From: Bacteroidales bacterium
Lineage (GTDB): Bacteria; Bacteroidota; Bacteroidia; Bacteroidales; JAFGUD01
DNA length: 33,714 nt
Assembly: GCA_016936595.1 (NCBI GenBank)
Contig: JAFGXO010000043.1
Span: 1-33,714 of the forward strand
Reading direction: 5' to 3'
The position numbers and the translations under genes were made by a program. The notes under the pieces are model-generated. The model did no database searches. It was given only the letters and a program-made list of their open reading frames with translations, and had not been told where the DNA came from. Positions 18,118 through 25,519 of this stretch are shown piece after piece (the first letter of the stretch is position 1; each line of letters starts with the position of its first letter).

Positions 18118-18627
18118 TTATCTAAGTAACAACCAAAAAGAGTTGTCATTATATTTTGTTCTCAACTTTTTTAATTCTTCTCTTGCAGAATTTTCTTGAT
18201 TAAATTTAGCCACCGACACTCTGTTATAAACACCAAACTTTGGCAGTACTTCGGCAGTATATCCTTGATTTTTAAAATACTGCTCTCTAATTTTTGCATT
18301 GTTAACATTTTGATAACTCCCAACAATTATATAAAAATTTCTACCGGAATTATCAATATCTGTATTAGTTGCAGGTTGAATATTTCCAACAGTATCTTCA
18401 ACCATAACCGGCACGTCATCATTATTTACAGTAGTATCAATTCCAGTGTTGTTGGCATTATTTAAAGAATCGGTATTACTTTCGTCGGTATAAAATTCTT
18501 CATATCCTGGATAAATATTAGTATCGCGGCTTGGTGTTAGTGCCGATGGGTCGTCAGGATTGTCTTCTTTACAACCAATTGCAAAAAAAATTGCAGAAAC
18601 AAGAGTTAGGATTAACAATTTTTTCAT
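18118..18627 (-). CDS. SPOR-domain lipoprotein
   Basis: The first 19 residues are a lipoprotein signal with lipobox FAIGC (C19). An Asp/Asn/Thr-rich linker (about 20-95) follows. The SPOR domain, which binds denuded septal peptidoglycan glycans, occupies 96-169: RNFYIIVGSYQNVNNAKI, then YFKNQGYTAEVLPKFGVYNRVSVAKF and a final helix-strand. Localisation at the cell envelope, perhaps at division sites, follows from family knowledge. I start at the ATG at 18627; an in-frame ATG ten codons upstream (18657) would overlap the -7 box and precede the KK signal start. A well-formed promoter lies directly upstream. Confidence 0.9.
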   Translation of the reverse strand: MKKLLILTLVSAIFFAIGCKEDNPDDPSALTPSRDTNIYPGYEEFYTDESNTDSLNNANNTGIDTTVNNDDVPVMVEDTVGNIQPATNTDIDNSGRNFYIIVGSYQNVNNAKIREQYFKNQGYTAEVLPKFGVYNRVSVAKFNQENSAREELKKLRTKYNDNSFWLLLR

Positions 18628-18654
18628 TTTAAAATATTTTAAAGTTATGTTATG

Positions 18655-18685
18655 CAAAGCTAACTGAAATATATTTATTTGCCAA
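18655..18685 (-). promoter_or_regulatory. Bacteroidota-type promoter of the SPOR lipoprotein
   Basis: On the minus strand TTG (18685-18683) is followed after exactly 20 bp by TAGCTTTG (18662-18655), a full match to TTG-N20-TAnnTTTG. The -7 box ends 27 bp before the start codon at 18627. Its presence means the lipoprotein is expressed independently of the phosphatase gene upstream. Confidence 0.8.
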
Positions 18686-18713
18686 ATAAAAAAATATTTC
18701 TTGGTTATTTTTA

Positions 18714-21700
18714 TTAACCTAAAAAGGACAAAGGTTTAAAGCCTATTACTAAAATATCATCAATTTGTTCATAGTCAATTTTCCACTGATAAAAAGCTTC
18801 GTGAAGTTTAGATTTTTGTAATTCTAAAGGTAAATCATTTATTGAGAGCAGGAGTGTTCTAAATCGCTTAAACTTGAATTTTTTACCGCTAATTCCACCA
18901 AATTGATCGGTATAACCATCTGAAAATAAATATATTGTATCATTTTCACGTAGTTTTAAATCTTGAGTAGTAAACGAATCAAATTCAAAGTCGTTTCCAA
19001 CTGATTTTCTGTCGCCTCTAAGTTGGATAATACTTTTGTCTCTAACTATATATGCCGGATTATAAGCTCCTGTAAATGATAAGATTTTACGAGTTTTATC
19101 TATAACACAAAGAGAAAGATCCATGCCATCTTTAATATGTTTTTGATCAAATTTTTTCTTTAATGTTGAAATTACTTCCTTATTCATTAGATTTAAAATA
19201 ACGCCGGGATCAAAAATCCCTTCGTTTACTAATCTATCAAGCAAGTTCATTCCAATAATTGACATAAATGCTCCGGGTATTCCATGTCCAGTACAGTCAA
19301 CAGCTGCTATAAAAATCCGGTCTGATTTTTCGATAAACCAATAAAAATCACCGCTAACAATATCTTTGGGCTTAAAATAGATAAAACTTTCGGGTAATAA
19401 TGTTTTTAAATTTTCGATAGGAGGCAAAATTGCTTCAATTATTTTTTTTGCATAGTTAATACTGTCGGTGATATTTTTATTTTTTTCTTCTAATAATTTA
19501 CGCTGATTTTCAACTTGTTCTAATGCAAAGTTTTTTTCATGTAAAATTTTATTTTCTTTTTTAAAACTTCGATAAACGTATAAAAAACCTAAAGCTAATA
19601 ATATAAAACCCAGAATAAAATATATAATTTTAAATGTCAAACTTTTACTCCAAGGTGGGGTAATTTCAAAAGTGAATTTTATAGGCTCGTTATTCCAAAC
19701 GCCCTTAGAATTTGCACCTTTAATATATAAAGTATATTTTCCGGGAGAAAGACCAGTTATATTTATAAAATTAACAAACTGTTCATCAGACCAATCGTCA
19801 TTTAAACCATCAATTTTGTAAACGAATTTATTTCTTTCGGGCAGAACATAATCAGGCAAATAAAAATAAATATTTATAATGCTTTTATAGTCAAATTTGT
19901 AAACTTTGTTTGTGTCGGGAAAATAAACTTCTTGAGTTTCAAAATTTTGATTTGAAATTACGAATTTTGTAATATTAACTTTTGCCGGCTTCATAATAGT
20001 TTCAACTTCATCTAAATTTGTCCAACTAACTCCATTTATCCCTGATACATAAAGTGTATTGTCATCATTTTTATAACTTCCTCCAATATTACACTCCAAA
20101 AAGCTTAATCCGTCAGATTTATCGTAAGTAATATAATTATAGGTTTGAGTATTAAATTTAACAACACCATAATTGCTTGTAAGCCATAAATTATTACTAT
20201 CATCAGGTGTAATTGTGTAAAAAAAATCATTAACAAACCCTTTGTTTAAAGATGAAAACGAAGTAAAAGTATTTTTGTCGAGTTCAAATTTTACTAAGCC
20301 TGATATTGTTGTTATCCATAAAGTTTTTGAGTTTTGAAAATATAAATCCAAGCAATAATCATTTGGCAATCCATTTTTTTTAAACCAATGTTTAAACTCT
20401 TTTGTTTTTTTATTATATAAATTTAACCCTTTAATTGTTGTTATCCAAATAGAATCACCTGTTATTAAAGTAGATATAACAAGATTAGAACTTATAGAAT
20501 TATTATTATGAGACAAATTTTTGTGCACGGTAAATCTTTTGCCATCAAACTCAATTAAGCCGTTTGCTGAAGAAAACCAGTAAATACCTTCGTTGTCTTT
20601 GTTTATATTGTAAATCCTATTATTGGTCATTAATTTATCAACAGGTATATTAAAATAATCGTAAATTTCATTAATCTTAAAAGATTCGGGATCTATAATA
20701 AAAACAGAATAGTCGGTTCCTAACCAAATGTTGCAACTATCTTTAAAAATAGAATAAACAGTTATTTCTTGAGTAGTATCATTTTGAAGCAAATCATCAT
20801 AATGTATTATTTTATTAGAATTTTTATCAATCACGTATATACCATTGCTTCCTGCCCAAATTCTATTAGCGTTATCAACATAAATTCCAAAGATTGCATT
20901 ATCGGCAGGTTTAAAAAAATCAAAAAAAGACGAAAATTTTGTTTTATTTGTAGAAAATTTATAAACACCAGCACCGAGCGTGCCGCACCAAATATTATTT
21001 GAGTTATCTTTATATATTGTAGTTATTTGTTCGGTTATAGCATTCAAATTTTTGTTATTTATATCTATAATTTGTGAACCATCAAAAGTTTTAAGCCCAG
21101 ATTTTGTGCCTATCCAAAAATAGTTTTCTTCGTCAATATAAACACAATTAATAGTATTTTCTCTAATAAATCTATTTTGATTATAGTAATAATAATTTAA
21201 AAATTTACTCGATGTTTTCATAAACCGATTAAACCCCATATATGTACCAACCCATATATTATTTTGGTTATCCTGTACAACTGAACGTAACCTGTTATTA
21301 CTAATTTTTTCAATAACACCTTTTATTTGATAAAATTGTTCGGTTTGAGGGTAAAAAATATTAATTCCATCTTTAGTAGCAAGCCATATATTATTTTCGT
21401 TGTCAACCATTAAATCCATGTGATTATAAATATATCGGGTTGTAGCTGTATCGGTTTTAAAAAAATAATGTTTAAATTTACCGTCTCCTAGATATTTTTC
21501 GAGAGAATTTTCTGTTAATGCCCATATTGTATTTTCAAAAAAAATCACTTGTAAAACATCATCATTATTTATTGAGTTTGGATCAGATGGGTCATTTTGT
21601 AACCAAATATAATTGTTTTTATAACGTTCCCAGATAGTAATTCCGTCGCTTGTAGCAATAATTATATTGCCTTTATTATCTTCGATAATATCATTTATAT

Positions 21701-21950
21701 AATTGTTTGAAATACTTGAACTGTCGTTTGGATTAAATTTAAAAATATTAAATCTATATCCGTCAAATTCATTTAAACCATCTTGAGTTCCCAGCCATAT
21801 TATTCCATCGGAAGATTGAAAAATACAAGTAACTGCATTTTGAGACAAACCATCTTCGATAGAATAATTCTCAACGTAGGGAGTATTCTGAGCAACTCCA
21901 AACTTTAAAAGAATAGTAAAAAATAATATTTGAGCGATAATTTTTTTCAA
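18714..21950 (-). CDS. Periplasmic propeller sensor with Y_Y_Y domain and cytoplasmic SpoIIE-type PP2C phosphatase
   Basis: This 1078-residue transmembrane protein couples outside sensing to serine/threonine dephosphorylation. A signal peptide (1-21) precedes about 14 reg_prop-type repeats (25-650) with W-L/V-G/A-T motifs such as IIWLGTQDGLNEFDG and NIWVGTYMGF. A Y_Y_Y domain follows (about 690-765; FVYKIDGLNDDWS, LSPGKYTLYIKGAN), then one membrane helix (about 772-793) and a coiled coil (about 796-825) leading into NITDSINYAKKIIEAILPP. The SpoIIE/PP2C domain (about 855-1072) has metal ligands D868 (SGDFYW), D885 (VDCTGHG), D1011 (SDGYTD) and D1065 (DDILVIGF). All hybrid-sensor parts are present except a histidine kinase. 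The start codon is TTG, overlapping the ubiD stop as TTGA; an in-frame TAA two codons upstream excludes earlier starts. Confidence 0.93.
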   Translation of the reverse strand: MKKIIAQILFFTILLKFGVAQNTPYVENYSIEDGLSQNAVTCIFQSSDGIIWLGTQDGLNEFDGYRFNIFKFNPNDSSSISNNYINDIIEDNKGNIIIATSDGITIWERYKNNYIWLQNDPSDPNSINNDDVLQVIFFENTIWALTENSLEKYLGDGKFKHYFFKTDTATTRYIYNHMDLMVDNENNIWLATKDGINIFYPQTEQFYQIKGVIEKISNNRLRSVVQDNQNNIWVGTYMGFNRFMKTSSKFLNYYYYNQNRFIRENTINCVYIDEENYFWIGTKSGLKTFDGSQIIDINNKNLNAITEQITTIYKDNSNNIWCGTLGAGVYKFSTNKTKFSSFFDFFKPADNAIFGIYVDNANRIWAGSNGIYVIDKNSNKIIHYDDLLQNDTTQEITVYSIFKDSCNIWLGTDYSVFIIDPESFKINEIYDYFNIPVDKLMTNNRIYNINKDNEGIYWFSSANGLIEFDGKRFTVHKNLSHNNNSISSNLVISTLITGDSIWITTIKGLNLYNKKTKEFKHWFKKNGLPNDYCLDLYFQNSKTLWITTISGLVKFELDKNTFTSFSSLNKGFVNDFFYTITPDDSNNLWLTSNYGVVKFNTQTYNYITYDKSDGLSFLECNIGGSYKNDDNTLYVSGINGVSWTNLDEVETIMKPAKVNITKFVISNQNFETQEVYFPDTNKVYKFDYKSIINIYFYLPDYVLPERNKFVYKIDGLNDDWSDEQFVNFINITGLSPGKYTLYIKGANSKGVWNNEPIKFTFEITPPWSKSLTFKIIYFILGFILLALGFLYVYRSFKKENKILHEKNFALEQVENQRKLLEEKNKNITDSINYAKKIIEAILPPIENLKTLLPESFIYFKPKDIVSGDFYWFIEKSDRIFIAAVDCTGHGIPGAFMSIIGMNLLDRLVNEGIFDPGVILNLMNKEVISTLKKKFDQKHIKDGMDLSLCVIDKTRKILSFTGAYNPAYIVRDKSIIQLRGDRKSVGNDFEFDSFTTQDLKLRENDTIYLFSDGYTDQFGGISGKKFKFKRFRTLLLSINDLPLELQKSKLHEAFYQWKIDYEQIDDILVIGFKPLSFLG

Positions 21951-23788
21951 TGTTTATATTTATGAGATGGAGAAGGGATAAAATCACCTATTTCAAGATT
22001 ATTCCATTTTTTATCAATTGCATCAATCGTTTTTGAGTTCATTACAACAATGTTAGGCCACTGCCTGTCAAAATCATCAAACTCGGGCATTTTAGTTGTT
22101 GCATCTACAAGCAAAACTGTATTTTTATAGATTGAACTTGTTACTATTTTTGTATCTCGTAAAGGAGCAATATTATTTCCAACAAGCCACGCTACTGAAT
22201 ATAAATCAGAAACATCAAATTTGTCATCTATAAAAACAATAATTTTAAATAAACTAAGGTCTTGTTTTTGCAAAATTTCTGTTGCAAAATTCAGCACATT
22301 CATTTTTTTGCTAATAGCAACTAAAAGAATTGGAATTTTAATATTAGTTAAATTATTTGTTTTTTTTATTTTTTTATCATAATTTAGGAATTTAACTTCA
22401 TCAAAAAACTGATTTTCAACATAGTTTTCATTTTTAATTTTATTTGTAAAATCAAATCCAATTTTAGATCCAAGGGTAAATTTTTCAGATGCATGGTCTA
22501 AAACGTCCATAGGTCCTTGGGAATAATACACGTCGGTTTTTGGGTTGAAATTTTTTAGAGATTTAGCTGCAAATTTCTTAAAATCAGACAATTCAACATC
22601 TAAATCGGTAATAAACAAGCACTTATTTAAAGCCATTTGTCCGTTACCCCACAATGAGTTCATTACCTTTAAAGCCTGCCCTTCGTAATCGGATTTTATT
22701 TTTACGCTTGTAAAGTTATGAGCAACACCGGCTTGGGGCAAGTGCATATCTATTACTTCGGGGGCTATTGATTTTTGCATAAGAGGCAAAAACAGTTTTT
22801 CGGTTGCTTTAGCAAAATAAGCATCTTCTTGTGGCGGAACACCAACTAAAGTTGCCGGATAAACTGCATCTTTTCGGTGCGTAATGCAAGTAACGTGGAA
22901 TTTTGGGTAATAATCGGGCAATGAATAAAATCCGGTATGATCGCCAAAAGGTCCCTCCCAAATAAGCTCTTCATTTGGATCAATATAACCTTCGATAACA
23001 ATATCGGAATCAGCCGGAACTTCAATATTTTGAGTAATACATTTTACTAATTTTACTCCTTTATTTCTCAAAAAGCCGGCTAAAATATATTCATCTGTAT
23101 TATCGGGCAAAGGAGCAGTTGCGGCGTAGGTGTAAACGGGGTCGCCACCGAGTGCCACAGCTACCGGGATTTTTTTGTTTAATTTTTTATATTCGTTGTA
23201 ATGTCTTGCTCCAACTTTATGTTTATGCCAGTGCATACCTGTTAAGTTTTTATCAAAAACTTGTAGTCGATACATTCCTAAATTGCGAATATTTGTAATC
23301 GGATCAATAGTATTTACTAAAGGAAGAGTAATAAATCTACCGCCGTCATCAGGCCATGTTTTTAAAACAGGTAAAATGTTAAGGTCAGCGTTTTTAATAA
23401 TAACTTCTTGGCATTTACCTGATTTAACAGTTTGAGGAAGAATAGAAGCTAATTGTTTTATTGAACCTAATGCAGAAATTTTTTGACCAAAAGTAATTTT
23501 TGGAGAAGTAAATTCAACTATAAATTGGTTAATTTTATCAGCAATATCCGAAATATCTTGAACTCCAAGAGATAGAGACATTCTATAATCGGACCCAAAG
23601 GCATTAGTAAGTACAGGAAAATTAGTGCCGTTATTTTCAAAAAGGAGGGCTTTGCCTCCTTTTGGTGTTTTTGAAATTCTGTCGGTAATTTCGGCTATTT
23701 CTAAAACCGGATCAACAAATTTATTAATCCTTAATAACTCACCATTTTTTTCAAGAACTTCTATAAATTCTTTCAAATTTTTGTACAT
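21947..23788 (-). CDS. ubiD: UbiD-family prenylated-FMN decarboxylase
   Basis: UbiD enzymes use prenylated FMN to decarboxylate aromatic or unsaturated acids. The signature is intact: NIRNLGMYRLQVFDK (166-180) carries the active-site arginine R174, and EGPFGDHTGFYSLPDYYPK (278-296) carries E278 and D283, matching the Arg-Glu-Glu/Asp triad of UbiD/Fdc. YPATLVGVPPQEDAYFAKATE (310-330) is also typical. At 613 residues it is longer than E. coli UbiD (about 490) because of an extended C-terminus (about 500-613). The physiological substrate is unclear: menaquinone biosynthesis is often assigned to such homologues in Bacteroidota, but no partner gene and no UbiX (prFMN synthase) is here. It lies between the siaC-like gene (23-bp gap) and the phosphatase (4-bp overlap) in one operon. 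Confidence 0.9.
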   Translation of the reverse strand: MYKNLKEFIEVLEKNGELLRINKFVDPVLEIAEITDRISKTPKGGKALLFENNGTNFPVLTNAFGSDYRMSLSLGVQDISDIADKINQFIVEFTSPKITFGQKISALGSIKQLASILPQTVKSGKCQEVIIKNADLNILPVLKTWPDDGGRFITLPLVNTIDPITNIRNLGMYRLQVFDKNLTGMHWHKHKVGARHYNEYKKLNKKIPVAVALGGDPVYTYAATAPLPDNTDEYILAGFLRNKGVKLVKCITQNIEVPADSDIVIEGYIDPNEELIWEGPFGDHTGFYSLPDYYPKFHVTCITHRKDAVYPATLVGVPPQEDAYFAKATEKLFLPLMQKSIAPEVIDMHLPQAGVAHNFTSVKIKSDYEGQALKVMNSLWGNGQMALNKCLFITDLDVELSDFKKFAAKSLKNFNPKTDVYYSQGPMDVLDHASEKFTLGSKIGFDFTNKIKNENYVENQFFDEVKFLNYDKKIKKTNNLTNIKIPILLVAISKKMNVLNFATEILQKQDLSLFKIIVFIDDKFDVSDLYSVAWLVGNNIAPLRDTKIVTSSIYKNTVLLVDATTKMPEFDDFDRQWPNIVVMNSKTIDAIDKKWNNLEIGDFIPSPSHKYKH

Positions 23789-23811
23789 AATTGTAATAGC
23801 TGAATAGAGTT

Positions 23812-24210
23812 TTAAATCTCAAAATCGTCGTCATCATCGTCGTCAACGGGTATCATGTTAATTGGAATATCTACTAAGTCTCTAATTACTTCGCCGTATT
23901 CAAGCACATCTTCGTCTTCGTAAAACCAATTAATTGCACAATCAGCTCCAATTTCAAAAAGTTTTTTTAATTGTTTAGTTATGGTTATAAGCCACTTAGA
24001 ACAACTTGTATTAAAATATTCAAATTTAAAATTAACCTCGGTTTTTGCTGCCGGACTTTCTAAATATTCTATTATCCATTCAACAATAGGCATAAAAAAT
24101 TTTTCAGAATCTTCAATAAGCGAACGTCCTTCAAATTCAATTAAACCTTTTGAATTATCTAATATTACAGCAGGTGATTTATCGGTTGGTTCAATTAACT
24201 TTTTTTCCAT
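23812..24210 (-). CDS. SiaC-family (DUF1987) phospho-switch regulatory protein
   Basis: The 132-residue protein matches the DUF1987/SiaC family: an N-terminal strand with STP-like residues (DKSPAVILD, 10-18), LIEFEGRSLIEDSEKFFMPIVEWIIEYL (23-50), and FKFEYFNTSCSKWL (61-74). In the Pseudomonas SiaABCD system the SiaB kinase phosphorylates Thr68 in an equivalent FNTS motif and the SiaA PP2C phosphatase removes it. Here the threonine is also T68. An acidic tail of seven Asp (123-129), absent from the described SiaC as far as I recall, ends the protein. The operon partner encoding a SpoIIE-type phosphatase two genes downstream strongly supports a phospho-switch role. No SiaB-like kinase and no diguanylate cyclase target is in the window. 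Confidence 0.88.
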   Translation of the reverse strand: MEKKLIEPTDKSPAVILDNSKGLIEFEGRSLIEDSEKFFMPIVEWIIEYLESPAAKTEVNFKFEYFNTSCSKWLITITKQLKKLFEIGADCAINWFYEDEDVLEYGEVIRDLVDIPINMIPVDDDDDDDFEI

Positions 24211-24415
24211 TGTATTGTGATTTTAATAAATTTCGGGTAAAAAAATTTTTTTTACAAATTAACAAAATTTTACGCTTATTTGCAAATAAATTTTTGACTT
24301 TCAAAAGTTATTTATAGTGTAATTATTTTTATTTATTTATTTATAGTCTCAATTATAATGCCTAAAAGTTTATTTAAGATTAAAATTTGTATAACTTTGC
24401 ATCAAATATATTTAT
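24211..24415. promoter_or_regulatory. Divergent intergenic region with a -7 box for the WecA-like gene
   Basis: This 205-bp gap separates the minus-strand siaC operon from the plus-strand sugar-phosphate transferase. TAACTTTG at 24392-24399 matches the -7 consensus and ends 16 bp before the ATG at 24416; the -33 region (GTTT near 24368) is imperfect. An ATTTATTTATTT run lies around 24329-24342. No convincing promoter was found for the siaC side. Confidence 0.4.
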
Positions 24416-25513
24416 ATGCACGATTTATCTGATTTTAATATTGTGTTTTTATTAGTAGGTGCTGGCATTCTTGCTTTTGTAATAACATTAATTACCATAC
24501 CCACAATAATAAGAATGTCAAGATTTAAAAAACTTTTTGATATTATAGACGAGCGAAAAATTCATTCAGAACAAATTCCCCGATTAGGCGGAATGGGTAT
24601 TTTTGCAGGCTTATCTATAAGTATTTTGTTGTTTGTACAGGCGGAAAATTTTTTGGGATTTGGAGGCTTGTTGGCCGGTTTAATTATTCTTTTTTTTGTT
24701 GGATTAAAAGACGACATTCTTATAATTTCGCCTTTAACTAAATTTTTAGGACAAATAGTTGCTGCTTCGATTGTGATTTTTTTTGGTGGTGTAATGATAA
24801 CTGATTTACATGGTTTTTTTGGGATAAATCAATTACACCCTATTGTTGGTTTTGGATTAACAATAATAGTTTTTTTAGCTACAACGAACGCCTTTAACTT
24901 TATAGATGGTGTTGATGGTTTATCGGCAAGTTTAGGTATTACCTCGGCTTTAGCTTTTGGTATTTGGTTTTTTTTAATTGAACAATATCAACATGCTATT
25001 GTTTGTGTTGCTCTAATTGCATCATTAGCCGGTTTTGTTAGATTTAATTTATTTTCTAAAAAAAATAAAATTTTTATGGGGGATACCGGAGCCATGATAA
25101 TTGGTTATATGTTATCTTTTTTAGCCATAAAATTTAATGAATTAGATCTTTCCTTAAACAATAACGACCCTTTTTTTATACTTCCGGCACCAGCTGTAGC
25201 TTTTTCGGTTATGATAGTTCCCTATTTTGATATGCTTCGAGTAATTTACATAAGATTATTAAAGAAAAAATCCATCTTTTTTGCCGATAAAAATCATTTG
25301 CATCACCTTCTCTTAGAATTGGGGTTATCTCATAAACAAATTACGTTTGCTCTAACTTTTATTACAATGATATTTATTGGTTTAGTTTATTGGTTGTCAG
25401 ATTTTGTAACCATAAGAAGACTACTATTAGTTGTTCTTATTTTAGCTCTTCTACTAAGTTTTATCCCCGAAATACTTGTGAAGCGTAAAAGACTTAAAAA
25501 CAGACAATTATAA
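24416..25513 (+). CDS. WecA/TagO-type polyprenyl-phosphate sugar-1-phosphate transferase
   Basis: This multi-pass enzyme moves a HexNAc-1-phosphate from a UDP-sugar to undecaprenyl phosphate, initiating a lipid-linked glycan. Its motifs are those of the MraY/WecA superfamily: IDERKIHSEQIPRLGG (44-59), the aspartate pair D99-D100, NAFNFIDGVDGL (158-169), FMGDTG (220-225) and the HLHH (294-297) signature of WecA/TagO-like members. The HIP/RLGG form near the N-terminus and this last motif distinguish it from MraY. About ten to eleven membrane helices span its 365 residues. Likely products are O-antigen-like, capsule or glycoprotein glycans; the acceptor class is not decidable. It is a single gene, ending 6 bp before a convergent gene. 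Confidence 0.93.
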   Translation: MHDLSDFNIVFLLVGAGILAFVITLITIPTIIRMSRFKKLFDIIDERKIHSEQIPRLGGMGIFAGLSISILLFVQAENFLGFGGLLAGLIILFFVGLKDDILIISPLTKFLGQIVAASIVIFFGGVMITDLHGFFGINQLHPIVGFGLTIIVFLATTNAFNFIDGVDGLSASLGITSALAFGIWFFLIEQYQHAIVCVALIASLAGFVRFNLFSKKNKIFMGDTGAMIIGYMLSFLAIKFNELDLSLNNNDPFFILPAPAVAFSVMIVPYFDMLRVIYIRLLKKKSIFFADKNHLHHLLLELGLSHKQITFALTFITMIFIGLVYWLSDFVTIRRLLLVVLILALLLSFIPEILVKRKRLKNRQL

Positions 25514-25519
25514 AATCAC

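Noticed and set aside
18628-18657. Longer SPOR lipoprotein start at 18657
   Set aside because: It would overlap the promoter -7 box and place charged residues before the lipoprotein signal.
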